From Vulcanimicrobiota bacterium (lineage in GTDB: Bacteria; Vulcanimicrobiota; Vulcanimicrobiia; Vulcanimicrobiales; Vulcanimicrobiaceae): 64,000 nt of DNA. The position numbers and the translations under genes are program-made. The number at the start of each line of letters is the position of its first letter. Within the stretch, counting starts at the first letter, position 1. Below the pieces are notes generated by a model. It worked only from the letters and a program-made list of their open reading frames with translations, was not told where the DNA came from and searched no databases. Positions 1-16,374 of the stretch are shown piece by piece. Where the stretch lies: NCBI GenBank assembly GCA_003168375.1, contig PMSI01000001.1:1550001-1614000 (forward strand). Direction: 5' to 3'.

Positions 1-2
1 TC

Positions 3-347
3 TCGTACGCGATGGGCCGCTTGCAGCCCGGCGACCACTACTGCCCGTACCACTGGCACACCGCCGAAGAAGAGCTGTTCGTGGTGATCTCCGGGGCGCC
101 GACGCTGCGAACCCCCCGCGGCACGTTCGCGCTCCGCGCCGGCGACATCATCGCGTTCCCGGCGGCTCCGGGGGGCGCGCACCGGATATGGAACGACGCT
201 CCGCACGTGGCCGACGTGCTGATGATCGCGAGCGCGGATCCCGCCGACGTGTGCTACTATCCCGATTCCCGGAAGTTCGTCGTCGAGGCGACCGGGACGC
301 TGGTGCGCGATCATCCGCAGCTCGACTACTTCGAGGGCGAGACGTGA
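3..347 (+). CDS. Cupin-domain protein (5' end outside window)
   Basis: The frame is open to the left edge, so the N-terminus is missing; an internal ATG at 12 would begin too late to include the first cupin strands. The visible part has a cupin metal-site motif (HWH followed by an EEE run) and later a glycine turn (RAGD) with AFPAAPGGAHRI, the second cupin motif. A small beta-barrel metal-binding enzyme or sensor is expected; the substrate cannot be read. The stop overlaps a possible 18-codon GTG ORF (344-400) bridging to the next gene, which I do not call. Confidence 0.75.
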   Translation, partial: SYAMGRLQPGDHYCPYHWHTAEEELFVVISGAPTLRTPRGTFALRAGDIIAFPAAPGGAHRIWNDAPHVADVLMIASADPADVCYYPDSRKFVVEATGTLVRDHPQLDYFEGET

Positions 348-396
348 GCGCGGTCCCGGCCCAGGTGCAGGCGCGCCTGCGCGCGTACGGAGGGTC

Positions 397-801
397 GTGA
401 TGCTGCCGTTCCTGGTCGCCGCTGCGCTCGCCACCGCTCCACCCTCACCGTGCCCGTCGGATCTGCTGGTCGCAAGCCCGCGCCTGCGGGTCGTGCGCGC
501 GATCGACAAGACGCGCGACAACTACGTCGTGACGGTCGACGTGAAGAACCGCGGCGTCGCGCCGCAACCCGACGACACCCGCCAGCACCTCTCGCTGGTC
601 CGCGACGGCAACACGATCGGAAGCCAGCCGATCCCGGCGATCGGAGCGAACGAGAGTTACGCCGCGGCGTTTCGCCTGCAGTTGCCTCACGAGCGCAAGC
701 GCGGGCCGTTCACGGTCGAGTTTCGCTACGTGCTCGACTCGAAGAACGCCCCGCGTGCCAACTGTACGAGCGTCAACGACCGGCTGACCGCCACGCTCTG
801 A
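397..801 (+). CDS. Secreted CARDB-like protein
   Basis: A 134-residue protein with a hydrophobic signal peptide (about residues 1-15) and a short beta-rich domain containing VVTVDVKNRG, typical of CARDB/Ig-like adhesion modules. Starts are GTG at 397 or ATG at 400. Its TGA shares one base with the ATG of the alpha-mannosidase, so the two are probably co-translated. It may assist polysaccharide binding at the cell surface; that role is inferred only from the neighbour and the fold. Confidence 0.6.
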   Translation: MMLPFLVAAALATAPPSPCPSDLLVASPRLRVVRAIDKTRDNYVVTVDVKNRGVAPQPDDTRQHLSLVRDGNTIGSQPIPAIGANESYAAAFRLQLPHERKRGPFTVEFRYVLDSKNAPRANCTSVNDRLTATL

Positions 802-3245
802 TGCGCGTCCGCCTCGCCCGGCGCACCGCCGACGAGGCGACGGTCGCGCTCGTCGCGCGAGCGGTGTTCCCCAACGGTCTGCTGCGCGTCCGCTATCGCA
901 CGCGGACCGGTGCGCTGCTGCGCATCGACGGCGCCGTGCAGGGCGCGTTCGACGCGATGCACGAGACGATCGACGTTTGCGCGCACCCGGGCGAGCACGA
1001 GATCCTCCTCGAGGTCGAGCGGCGCTCGCTGCCGGTCTCCGGACTCCCCGCCGGCGACGGGGTCCGCTGGCGCCTGATGCTCGCGCGCGCCGCGCAGAGG
1101 CCTGCCGAGCACGTCGAGCTCGAGACGCGCGAAGGCGCCGCGCCCGGGATCGGGATCGCCGTGCCGCTGGTCGGGCACGCGCATCTCGACGTGGCGTGGC
1201 TGTGGACCTACGACGCGGCGCACCGCAAAGCGCAGCGCACCTTTGCCACCGCGCTGCGTGAGATCGAGGGCGATCCGCGCTACGTCTACGCGCAGAGCCA
1301 GCCCCAGCTGTACGCATGGGTCTTCGCGAACGATCCCGCCCTCGGCGACCGCGTTCGCGCCCTCGCATCGACCAGCTGGGACGCGAGCGTGGCGACGATG
1401 TGGGTCGAGCCCGATCTGCACGCGCCGAGCGGCGAGTCGGTGCTGCGCCAATTCGCGCACGGCATTCGCTGGACGCGCGAGCACCTCGGCATCGAGCCGA
1501 GCGTTGCCTGGCTCCCCGACACGTTCGGCTTTCCGTCGACGTTCCCGGCGCTCGCCGCGCATGCCGGCGTGCCGTACTTCGCGACGACGAAGCTGCAATG
1601 GAACGACACGACGCGCTGGCCGTACCCGCGCTTCCGCTGGATCGCCGACGACGGCTCGTCGCTCGTCGCCGTGGTGCTGAACAGCTACGACGGCGAGCTG
1701 AGCGACGATCGGATCGCCGCCGCGCGCGAGCGCGACGAGCTGCTCGTCGTCGGATACGGTGACGGCGGCGGAGGTCCGACCGACGCGGACCTCGCGCGCG
1801 TCGGCGACGGTTCGCGCGGCTGGACGCGCGTCGCCGACTGGTTCGCCCGCGAGGTCGCGCCGGGACCGCTTCCGGAGCACCGCGGCGAGCTGTACTTGGA
1901 GACGCACCGCGGCACCTACACGACGCACCACGACGTCAAGGCGCGCAACGCCGAACTGGAGCGGGCGCTCGCGCACGCCGAGGAACTCGCCGCATGGTGC
2001 GTCGCTGTCCGCGCCCCCGAAACGGTCCGCCGCTCGCTCGCGGGCGACCTGCGCAATGCGTGGCGGATCGTCCTGCGCGGACAGTTTCACGACGTCGTCA
2101 CGGGCACGTCGATCGGCGCCGTCTACACCGACGTCCACGCAGAGTACGACCGCGCGCTCGCGATCGCGGAGCGCGTGCGTGAAGCCGCCGCGTCGGTCCT
2201 CCCGCGCAGCGACCTGCAATACGTTCCGCCGCATGCCGTGGCGCCGGTCCGCGACGGCGACGGCTGGTCGTTCGCCAACGCCTACGTCCGGGCGCGCGTG
2301 CGCGACGACGGCACGATCGTCGAGCTGGCGGGCTTCGAAGGGCCGAACCTCGTCGCGCTCGCGAACGGGATCGCCGCGTACGTCGACAAGCCGAAGAAGT
2401 GGGATGCCTGGAACGTCGACCGCGCGTACGTGCGCAAGGCGGTTCGCGTGCGGCCGGAAGGAGCCGCGCTGGAGGACGGCGCGCTGCTGGTACGGCTCGC
2501 CGTCGGCAAGGCGTCCCGGTTGACGATGGCGATCTCGCTGCTCGTCGACGAGCCATGGCTGCGCGTCGAGATCGCCGCCGGCTGGAACGAGAACCACGTG
2601 CTGCTGCGTGCCGAACACCGGATCGCGCTGCAGGCGCGCGAGGTCCGGTACGGCCAGCAGCACGGCTCGCTGGTGCGCACCGCGTACCCCGCGACGGACG
2701 CCGAGCGCGCGAAGTTCGAGGTGCCCGCGCAACGCTGGGCCCACGTGACCGACGGCGAGCACGGCCTGGCGGTGTTCACGCCCGACCTCTACGGCTGGAA
2801 CGCCGCGGGGCTTGCCGGAGGCGGAATTCGCCTCGGCACGTCACTGCTGCGTGCACCGCGCTGGCCCGATCCGCTCGCCGACCGCGGCGAACAGCGCCTC
2901 GCGTATGCGTTCGTACCGACCTCCGGCGCGACGATCGCTGCGCTCGAGCACGCCTGGGTGACGTATACGAGCGAAGAACGCGTCAGACTCTTCACCTGCG
3001 AAGAACCCTCGGTTCTTATCGTCGCGACCTACCCGTCGGAAGACGCCGGCGGCGTGATCGTGCGCGTGCGCGAATGCGACGGCGTGCGGCGGCGCGTCGC
3101 GCTGCGGTGCGGCGGCAGGATGCGCGAGGCGATCGCCGTCGACGCGGTCGAACGTCCGATCGCCGGCGATGCGGCGATCGTCGAAGAAGACCTCGTGTTC
3201 GAGCTCGGACCGTTCGCGCTACGCTCGTTCCTCGTCCGCTTCTGA
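801..3245 (+). CDS. GH38 alpha-mannosidase
   Basis: An 814-residue glycoside hydrolase family 38 enzyme that removes alpha-mannose residues. The N-terminal catalytic motif GHAHLDVAWLW gives zinc ligands H128 and D130, and MWVEPD gives the nucleophile D205. WLPDTFGFPSTF and the HFHDVVTG-like stretch QFHDVVTG follow, then the C-terminal beta-sandwich domains. ATG 801 is chosen because it overlaps the upstream stop by one base and gives the usual family length. No signal peptide is seen, so it is probably cytoplasmic. A HAD phosphatase follows after 2 bases. Confidence 0.93.
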   Translation: MRVRLARRTADEATVALVARAVFPNGLLRVRYRTRTGALLRIDGAVQGAFDAMHETIDVCAHPGEHEILLEVERRSLPVSGLPAGDGVRWRLMLARAAQRPAEHVELETREGAAPGIGIAVPLVGHAHLDVAWLWTYDAAHRKAQRTFATALREIEGDPRYVYAQSQPQLYAWVFANDPALGDRVRALASTSWDASVATMWVEPDLHAPSGESVLRQFAHGIRWTREHLGIEPSVAWLPDTFGFPSTFPALAAHAGVPYFATTKLQWNDTTRWPYPRFRWIADDGSSLVAVVLNSYDGELSDDRIAAARERDELLVVGYGDGGGGPTDADLARVGDGSRGWTRVADWFAREVAPGPLPEHRGELYLETHRGTYTTHHDVKARNAELERALAHAEELAAWCVAVRAPETVRRSLAGDLRNAWRIVLRGQFHDVVTGTSIGAVYTDVHAEYDRALAIAERVREAAASVLPRSDLQYVPPHAVAPVRDGDGWSFANAYVRARVRDDGTIVELAGFEGPNLVALANGIAAYVDKPKKWDAWNVDRAYVRKAVRVRPEGAALEDGALLVRLAVGKASRLTMAISLLVDEPWLRVEIAAGWNENHVLLRAEHRIALQAREVRYGQQHGSLVRTAYPATDAERAKFEVPAQRWAHVTDGEHGLAVFTPDLYGWNAAGLAGGGIRLGTSLLRAPRWPDPLADRGEQRLAYAFVPTSGATIAALEHAWVTYTSEERVRLFTCEEPSVLIVATYPSEDAGGVIVRVRECDGVRRRVALRCGGRMREAIAVDAVERPIAGDAAIVEEDLVFELGPFALRSFLVRF

Positions 3246-3247
3246 CC

Positions 3248-4003
3248 ATGCGCGCGATCGACACCGTCCTGTTCGACCTCGACGACACGCTCCACGACGA
3301 CACGACGGCCTACCGCTCCGCGGCACGGGCTGTCGCTGAGACGATCGCGCCGCAGCGCGGCATCGATCCGAGCGCGCTGGTCGACGCGTACGAAGTCGAA
3401 GCGATGCGCTTCTGGTCGGAGCTCGCGAGCGAGCACCTCGCGCAGTCGATCGAGGTGGAACGCGAACGGATGTGGCTCGCCGCGCTCCGCGCGGTCGGAA
3501 TCGACGACCGCGAGCTCGCGCGGACCGCTGCGGACGGTTACGTGCGCGCACGATCGGGCGCTCTGACGCTCGCTCCGGGCTCGCTCGACGTGCTCACCGC
3601 GCTGCGTGAGCGCGGCTGCAAGCTCGGACTCGTCACCAACGGCTTCGCCGCGACGCATCACGACAAGATCGACCGGCTCGGGCTGCGCGAGCGGATGGAT
3701 GCGTTCTTTCTGGCCGACGAGGTCGGGATGGTGAAGCCCGACCCCGAGCTGTTCCGCCACGCCTGCCGCGTGCTGGGCAGCGAGCCGGCACGAACCGCGA
3801 TGGTTGGCGACCGCTACGCACGCGACGTGGTCGGGGCGCACGAGGCGGGACTCTTCACCGTGTTGCTGGACGTCCACGCGATCCCGATCCCGGCGGGCGG
3901 AGTCCGCCCCGACGCCGTCGTGACCGCGATCGCCGAGGTGCTCGAGGTGCTCCCGCTGGCGGCGACTACCGGTTCTCGTCCGGCGGCTTCGGGGCAGCCT
4001 TGA
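3248..4003 (+). CDS. HAD-superfamily hydrolase (subfamily IA, YjjG-like)
   Basis: A 251-residue protein with all HAD motifs: DLDDT (motif I nucleophile Asp near residue 10), LVTNG (motif II), a conserved Lys in MVKPDPE (motif III) and VGDRYARDV (motif IV). The helical cap lies between motifs I and II. It is probably a cytosolic phosphatase acting on a small phosphorylated metabolite. It starts two bases after the mannosidase, suggesting one operon. Its TGA abuts the convergent protease stop at 4004, the two sharing a TGATCA palindrome. Confidence 0.9.
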   Translation: MRAIDTVLFDLDDTLHDDTTAYRSAARAVAETIAPQRGIDPSALVDAYEVEAMRFWSELASEHLAQSIEVERERMWLAALRAVGIDDRELARTAADGYVRARSGALTLAPGSLDVLTALRERGCKLGLVTNGFAATHHDKIDRLGLRERMDAFFLADEVGMVKPDPELFRHACRVLGSEPARTAMVGDRYARDVVGAHEAGLFTVLLDVHAIPIPAGGVRPDAVVTAIAEVLEVLPLAATTGSRPAASGQP

Positions 4004-4921
4004 TCACTTCAAGGGAGTCCGAGGCCGGCTGGGGTGCCAAGGCGGAGCCGAGATGGCGATGGCGTCGTTGGCGTAGGTGCGCATGTACTGGAACGACACA
4101 AATCCGTAACCCTTGTTACCGAAGCTCGGGCCGAAGCTGTTGCGAAAGATGAAATACCCGCCGCCGGGGAACGCGTGCGACTCGCGGAAGCCGACGAGGT
4201 CGATCGAATGACCGTCGAACATCGGCGGGTTGGGGACCGAGTTGGCGCTCCGCGGATAGTCCTTGAGCAGTGGAACGCCGCCAACGGTCACCGTGGCGAA
4301 GGTATTGAGCCACCAGATTCCGGTGGCCACCGGACGCCCGGAACGCAGGATGGCGAGCGCGTTTTGTAACTCCGCGGCGGTCATCCCCCTCGTGTTGTCC
4401 CAGACCTTGACGACCGTGAACGGATACTTCACCGGGAACATCGCCTGAGCCGCCGCAATGGTGGCCTTGTTCGGCGTAGCGGGGTGTTGGGGATCGTACG
4501 CTGCACGATAGGACATCTCTCGTGCAGTGGCAATGCCCCACGCGTGATACCCGCTCATGAACTTTGTGAAGAATCCGCCGTCGGAATCTTCGCCCGTTGC
4601 CTTGTTGCCTGCCCAGTTGAGATACTCTTCCGACAGATTGCGCCCCCCGCGCGCGCCTAGCATCCCGGCCTTCTGGTATTCGATCAGAAAGGTCGTGGCA
4701 AAGACGGTGCAGGTGCCGCGGTTACTCCCCTGATTGCGCACGCGCAATCCGCGATGCGTGATCTCGGCGCGCAGATCGACTTCCGGCGCGAGACCGGAAA
4801 CGAAATGCTCGTTGAAAACGCGCAGGATGGGTACAGCTGGGCGCCACCCGGCGGACGCGGCCGGCGCTACGCCGGTGAACAGAAATGTCCACGCGAGGAG
4901 CGAGGCGAGAAACTTGTACAT
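4004..4921 (-). CDS. Secreted papain-like (C1) cysteine peptidase
   Basis: 305 residues with a signal peptide (about 1-24, ending AASA). The C1 catalytic set is complete: oxyanion Q64 and nucleophile C71 in RNQGSNRGTCTVFA, H238 in DGHSIDLVGF, N261 in FRNSFGPSFGNKGYGF. The usual disulphide Cys before the nucleophile (CGSCW) is replaced by RGTCT, as in several bacterial C1 enzymes. There is almost no propeptide between the signal and the catalytic domain, so zymogen control is unclear. AAGGAGG lies just upstream of the ATG. It is divergent from uvrA across about 190 bases. Confidence 0.88.
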   Translation of the reverse strand: MYKFLASLLAWTFLFTGVAPAASAGWRPAVPILRVFNEHFVSGLAPEVDLRAEITHRGLRVRNQGSNRGTCTVFATTFLIEYQKAGMLGARGGRNLSEEYLNWAGNKATGEDSDGGFFTKFMSGYHAWGIATAREMSYRAAYDPQHPATPNKATIAAAQAMFPVKYPFTVVKVWDNTRGMTAAELQNALAILRSGRPVATGIWWLNTFATVTVGGVPLLKDYPRSANSVPNPPMFDGHSIDLVGFRESHAFPGGGYFIFRNSFGPSFGNKGYGFVSFQYMRTYANDAIAISAPPWHPSRPRTPLK

Positions 4922-5113
4922 GAGCTTGCCTCCTTACGATGCGCGCAACTTCTCGGTGGCTCGCCGACGAGTCGGGGTCCGGCTCCCGCGGCCGGGCGCC
5001 CGCCGGTGCCGCGCAAGGCTCGAATTGCGCGGTTGCCTCCCTGCCTCCCTGGCACCCCGGCAAAGGCTTGACGTTGGAACCGTTCGCACGTCGGGCTCTG
5101 TTGTAAGCCGGTA

Positions 5114-8125
<3,012 letters not shown>

Positions 8126-8241
8126 TGGCTAGCAAGTCGTGAGAGGCTTGCCGTCCGGCCCGAACGACTCGAGGCTACCCTGCCCGGCCGGGCGCCGCCA
8201 TGGGGAGAACCCCCACCGAATAGTGTCAGCCCAGCGTCTCA

Positions 8242-8300
8242 ACGTCAGCGCGGAGCGCATCGCCAAGTTCAAGCGCGCGAACTTCGAGACGCTCGATGAC
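8242..8300 (+). pseudogene. Decayed duplicate of the uvrA 3' end
   Basis: These 59 bases align without gaps to uvrA 8032-8090, with roughly 80-85% identity by eye, and still translate as NVSAERIAKFKRANFETLDD against [19 protein letters not shown]. The duplicate sits between the real uvrA stop and the hipBA promoter. It looks like a displaced target-gene end left when hipBA was inserted; a simple local duplication is the alternative. Confidence 0.75.
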
Positions 8301-8309
8301 CATATAGCG

Positions 8310-8364
8310 CATCATATGTGATATAATAGGTCGAGTGATTAGCGGTAGCGCATCAGATATGATG
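8310..8364 (+). promoter_or_regulatory. hipBA promoter with paired operators
   Basis: An AT-rich patch in GC-rich DNA. Two matching inverted repeats, CATCA-N4-TGAT at 8310-8322 and CATCA-N4-TGATG at 8351-8364, are centred 41 bases apart, about four helical turns. A perfect TATAAT (8322-8327) touches the first repeat. A transcript would begin about 8334-8335, at the GTG proposed as the hipB start. This fits autorepression by HipB bound on both sides of the promoter, as known for other hipBA loci; HipB binding here is inferred. Confidence 0.7.
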
Positions 8365-8664
8365 GACAACGTGCTGGGGGCGTCGCCACGCATGATTCGG
8401 CAGCGCATCGGGCGGCGGGCCCGGGATGCTCGCCTAGCTGCTCGGCGCTCGCAAGCTGACGTCGCACGCGCCGCGGGCGTGTCGGTGCCGACCCTGCAGC
8501 GGTTCGAGGCAGGGGCGAACGCCAGCGTTGATGCGCTGGTCCGAATCGCCGTCGCACTCAACGCCGAACGCGATCTGCGCGACCTCTTTCCGCTGCCCGA
8601 CGCGCGCACGATCGAGCAGGTTCTGGAACGTCGGCGACTGCCGCAGCGTGGACGCACGAGGTGA
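8335..8664 (+). CDS. hipB: HipB-like XRE antitoxin/repressor
   Basis: 109 residues with an XRE helix-turn-helix (SQADVARAAGVSVPTLQRFE) followed by SVDALVRIAVALN, standard for HipB. It should neutralise the HipA kinase and repress the operon. GTG 8335 coincides with the predicted transcription start (leaderless); ATGs at 8359, 8362 and 8392 are alternatives, and the first two lie inside the second operator. Its stop overlaps the hipA GTG by four bases. Confidence 0.85.
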   Translation: MISGSASDMMDNVLGASPRMIRQRIGRRARDARLAARRSQADVARAAGVSVPTLQRFEAGANASVDALVRIAVALNAERDLRDLFPLPDARTIEQVLERRRLPQRGRTR

Positions 8665-9932
8665 CGACGCCGGTCCTGCACGTCGCGCTTGCGTTTTCGC
8701 CGGATCATCAGGTTCCGGTCGGCCGCCTCGCGCTCGACGGCAACGTCGTCGTCTTCGAGTACGACGGCGCGTTCGCCGCGTCGGGGCTTTCGCTCAATCC
8801 GGCGTTCGGTGCCATCGGGCCAGGGTTGCTCCACCCGCGCGATCCGCGGGCATTTCGTGGATTGCACGGAGTCTTTGCCGATAGTCTCCCGGACGCGTGG
8901 GGCGAGCTGCTCTTGGAGCGCCGACTCCGTAGCGCCGGCGTCCCGATCACATCGCTGACGGTCCTGGACCGTCTTGCGCTCGTCGGTCGGCGCGGCCGCG
9001 GCGCGCTGGTGTACGAGCCTGCTGATGATGACACCGCCGCCACGGGTGAGGTCGATTTGAATCGACTGGCGCAAGACGTCGTCGAGGTGCTCGAGGGGCA
9101 TGAGAGCGCGGTTCTGCGCGAGCTCGAGCGGCTGGCCGGGTCGTCAGGGGGCGCGCGCCCGAAAGTCCAGGTGGCGCTCGACGATTCTGGACGCGCCCGC
9201 GCAGACGACGGCGACGCGTTGCCGCTCGGGTTTACGAGCTGGATCGTCAAGTTCCGCGGCAACGTCGATCGCGTGGACATCGGTCCGCTTGAAACCGGAT
9301 ACGCCGAAGCGGCGCGGCGCGCCGGAATCGACATGCCCCGTACCCGCTTGATCTCCGCGTCCGGTGGTCCGGGATACTTCGCCACGGAACGGTTCGATCG
9401 GACGCCGGAGGGCCGGCGCCTGCACATGCTTTCGATCGCCGGGATGCTCGACGCGGACTGGTCGGTGCCGTCGATCGATTACGAAACGCTCTTGGACGCA
9501 GTCCGCGGCGCCACTCGCGACGAGCGGGCCGTGCTGCAGATGTACCGGCGCATGGTCTTCAACGTCCTGGCGGTCAACCGCGACGATCATACCAAGCAAC
9601 ATGCCCTTCTTCTGGACCGCGACGGGGCGTGGCGGCTCTCACCGGCTTACGACCTCACCCTTGCCTCCGGGCCCGGCAACGAGCACTACCTGACGGTCAA
9701 CGGGCGAGGGCGCGACGTCACGCGGCGCGATCTTCTTGCCGTTGCCGACGCGCAGTCCATCAGCCCGCGGCGCGCGAGCGCGATCATCGACGAGGTAGCC
9801 ACGGCGGTCAAGGAGTTGTCCTCGATCGCAAGCGACTTCGGGGTCACGCGCGCGACGTTAGGCGAGATGAGACACGCAACAGCAGGGCAGCTTTCGCTCT
9901 TGGCAGCATCCGCCACCAAGAAGCCGCACTAG
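8661..9932 (+). CDS. hipA: HipA-family serine/threonine kinase toxin
   Basis: 423 residues. The ATP loop SSGGARPKV (161-169), catalytic NRDDHTKQHA with D309, and the metal-binding Asp in SPAYDL (D331) match the HipA kinase family, which phosphorylates translation-related targets such as glutamyl-tRNA synthetase in E. coli. The Asn after the catalytic loop Lys (KN in E. coli) is Gln here. The N-terminal domain ADSLPDAWGELLLERRL is typical. It is coupled to hipB through GTGA. A complete, probably active pair; no integrase or transposase adjoins it. Confidence 0.9.
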   Translation: MTTPVLHVALAFSPDHQVPVGRLALDGNVVVFEYDGAFAASGLSLNPAFGAIGPGLLHPRDPRAFRGLHGVFADSLPDAWGELLLERRLRSAGVPITSLTVLDRLALVGRRGRGALVYEPADDDTAATGEVDLNRLAQDVVEVLEGHESAVLRELERLAGSSGGARPKVQVALDDSGRARADDGDALPLGFTSWIVKFRGNVDRVDIGPLETGYAEAARRAGIDMPRTRLISASGGPGYFATERFDRTPEGRRLHMLSIAGMLDADWSVPSIDYETLLDAVRGATRDERAVLQMYRRMVFNVLAVNRDDHTKQHALLLDRDGAWRLSPAYDLTLASGPGNEHYLTVNGRGRDVTRRDLLAVADAQSISPRRASAIIDEVATAVKELSSIASDFGVTRATLGEMRHATAGQLSLLAASATKKPH

Positions 9933-10025
9933 CGCGTTCGCCTACGGCGGCACGTGGCGCTAGGGGCCGGGGCCGATTGCCGGCGTACCTTGGGCGTTGA
10001 GAGCTGTTGCTCGAGCGGTCCTACA

Positions 10026-14241
<4,216 letters not shown>

Positions 14242-14243
14242 GC

Positions 14244-14795
14244 TCAGCGCGGGCGGTTCACGCGCAGCACGTCGAACATGACCGGCAATGCGAACGTGAA
14301 GCCCGGCAGGGCCGCATGCTCGAACGTGTCAGCGCCTGAAAAGATCCGCTTGCCCTCGGCATCCCGTGCGATGACGGTGCGCGTGCGAGGGTTCACGATG
14401 ACGACGACATCGGTACCGGCGCGCAGCAGCGTCGCGGCCTTATCGTCGAGATCGGCATAGCTGTCGCCGGGCGAGCGAATCTCGATCGCCGCGTTCGGTG
14501 GAACGAGCGGTGCCTGTAACTCCTCAGCCGTCGCGTCTCCCATCCGGGCGTACGAGAGGTAGGCGACATCCGGGACGAGCGGGCGAATATCTTCATCCGG
14601 CGGTGCGACGCGGAACCGCCATTCAGGACCCACTTCTCCGCGTTCCGCAGCCCACTCGCCCAGAACGCGGACCCACCAGGTTTGCATCCGCGAGTGATCC
14701 CGAAGCGGACTCATCTTGCGCACGGCGCGGCCGCGGAGCCACTCCGTCTCCGGCTTGGTCTCAGGCAGGACGATCTCGCGGATGCCGTGTGCCAT
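14244..14795 (-). CDS. Uma2-family (DUF820) endonuclease-like protein
   Basis: 183 residues. PLVPDVAYLS and AAIEIRSPGDSYADLDDK supply the acidic residues and the (D/E)xK-type core of the Uma2/DUF820 PD-(D/E)XK fold. The motif reads EIRSP rather than the common EVLSP. These proteins occur in large numbers in cyanobacteria and other environmental bacteria; their substrate is unknown. GGAGAG precedes the ATG. It is convergent with ligA. Confidence 0.85.
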   Translation of the reverse strand: MAHGIREIVLPETKPETEWLRGRAVRKMSPLRDHSRMQTWWVRVLGEWAAERGEVGPEWRFRVAPPDEDIRPLVPDVAYLSYARMGDATAEELQAPLVPPNAAIEIRSPGDSYADLDDKAATLLRAGTDVVVIVNPRTRTVIARDAEGKRIFSGADTFEHAALPGFTFALPVMFDVLRVNRPR

Positions 14796-14848
14796 GATCT
14801 CTCCACGCAGAGCCTATCACGCGCGTACGGTTGCGCGTCAAGGCCGGG

Positions 14849-16363
14849 TCAGAAGATACGGATCAACTCGGCCGCTTGGGGTGCGAGGAGCGTTGCTTCG
14901 CCAAGCGCGTCGGCGACGTCGCGGGCGACGACGCCGCGGTGACGGCGCGCGAGCGCGATCTGTCCGGCGCGCCCGTGCCAGTACGCGCCGGCTCGCGCGG
15001 CGTCGACCGGGGCGAGCCCCTGCGCGAGGAGCGTCGCGATCGCGCCGGTGAGGACGTCGCCCGTGCCGGCGGTGGCGAGTGCGCTGGTGCCGGTCGGATT
15101 GACGTGCGTCGCGTCGCGCGTGCCGACGAGCGTGGTTGCGCCCTTCAGCAGCGTGACGATCCCGTGTTCGTCGACGAACGAACGCAGGCGGCGCAGGTGA
15201 TCTCCCGGTGCGATCGTCCCGCTTCCGCTGATGCGCGCGAACTCGCCGGCGTGCGGTGTGAGTACCAGCGGCTTGTCGCGGTACGCCGGCAGCCGCTTCG
15301 CGAGATGGTAGAGCGCGCTCGCGTCCGCGACGACGGGGAGCTTCGATTCGCCGATGACGGTGTTGACGATCGTGCCGAACGCGTCGGAGAGTCCGAGCCC
15401 GGGTCCGATCGCGATGCTCGTGCAGCGAGCCGTGAGGTCGAGGATCGTGCGCGCAGCGCGCTCCGGATCGCGCTCGTCGTAGGTGACGACGACCTGTTCG
15501 ACCAGATGCGCGCGCAGCGCGGCGGCCGCCCCCTCGGGCGCGGCGACGGTGACATACCCGGCGCCGGCGCGCGCCGCACCCCATGCTGCGAGCACCGCGG
15601 CGCCCGGGAATTGGGTCGAGCCGGCCACGATCAGCGGCGCGCCCGCGATGCGTTTGTCGGCGTCACGGGGACGCAGCGGCAGCAGCGCCGCGAACGCTGC
15701 CGGATCGAGCACCTCGGTGCGCGGATCGTCGACGCCGAGCGCGTCGTCGTCGCGCATCCCGATCGGCGCGCACCACAGCGCCCCGGTCGCGTCGCGTGCA
15801 GCTCCGAAGAAGCAGCCTAGCTTCGGACGCCCGAGGGCGATCGTCGCCGTCGCGTGCACGACGTCGTCGCCGGCGGCACCGCTGGTCGGATCGATTCCGG
15901 TCGGCAGGTCGAGCGCGAGCACTGGCGCACCGCTGCCGGCGATCGCTCGGACGAGTTCCGCGCTGCGCGCGTCGAGCGGCAGCCGTGCGTTCGCTCCGAG
16001 GATGCCGTCGAGAACGAGTGCGGCGCCGCGCAGCTCCGCCGGATCCGGCGGAAACGCGCGCTCCTCGGCGCCGGCGACCAAGGCACGGCTGCGCGCATCG
16101 CGGCGCGCGGCGCTGCCGGCTGCGTTCGCATCGCCGTAGACGATCTTGCGCCGCGGGCCGCCGTACGCGGCCAGCGCCGCGTATGCATCGCCGCCGTTGT
16201 TGCCGCTGCCGGCGATCGCAACCAGCGGACCGTCGCCGCGCGCGCAGCGATCGATCAGCCGCGCGATCGCCGCGCCGGCCGCCCGCATCAGCGCGATCTC
16301 GTCCTCGCGCGCGACCGCCGCCGCATCGATCGCCCGCATCTGGGCCGCCGTCACCGCGCGCAT
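14849..16363 (-). CDS. nnr: Bifunctional NAD(P)H-hydrate epimerase/dehydratase
   Basis: 504 residues repairing hydrated NAD(P)H. The N-terminal YjeF_N epimerase domain has AGSGNNGGDAYAA and LDLPTGIDPTSG; the C-terminal ADP/ATP-dependent dehydratase domain has PHAGEFARI, NPTGTSALATAGTGDVL and GAYWHG. ATG 16363 is 11 bases after the acpS stop and gives the normal length. Pairing with acpS is a common bacterial arrangement. Confidence 0.95.
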   Translation of the reverse strand: MRAVTAAQMRAIDAAAVAREDEIALMRAAGAAIARLIDRCARGDGPLVAIAGSGNNGGDAYAALAAYGGPRRKIVYGDANAAGSAARRDARSRALVAGAEERAFPPDPAELRGAALVLDGILGANARLPLDARSAELVRAIAGSGAPVLALDLPTGIDPTSGAAGDDVVHATATIALGRPKLGCFFGAARDATGALWCAPIGMRDDDALGVDDPRTEVLDPAAFAALLPLRPRDADKRIAGAPLIVAGSTQFPGAAVLAAWGAARAGAGYVTVAAPEGAAAALRAHLVEQVVVTYDERDPERAARTILDLTARCTSIAIGPGLGLSDAFGTIVNTVIGESKLPVVADASALYHLAKRLPAYRDKPLVLTPHAGEFARISGSGTIAPGDHLRRLRSFVDEHGIVTLLKGATTLVGTRDATHVNPTGTSALATAGTGDVLTGAIATLLAQGLAPVDAARAGAYWHGRAGQIALARRHRGVVARDVADALGEATLLAPQAAELIRIF

Positions 16364-16374
16364 CGCGAGCGCCG

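Noticed and set aside
726-2762. 678-codon minus-strand frame opposite the alpha-mannosidase
   Set aside because: No family features; GH38 catalytic residues fix the coding strand.
5068-5107. uvrA promoter from TTGACG
   Set aside because: No -10 box at acceptable spacing; the nearest candidate is 28 bases away.
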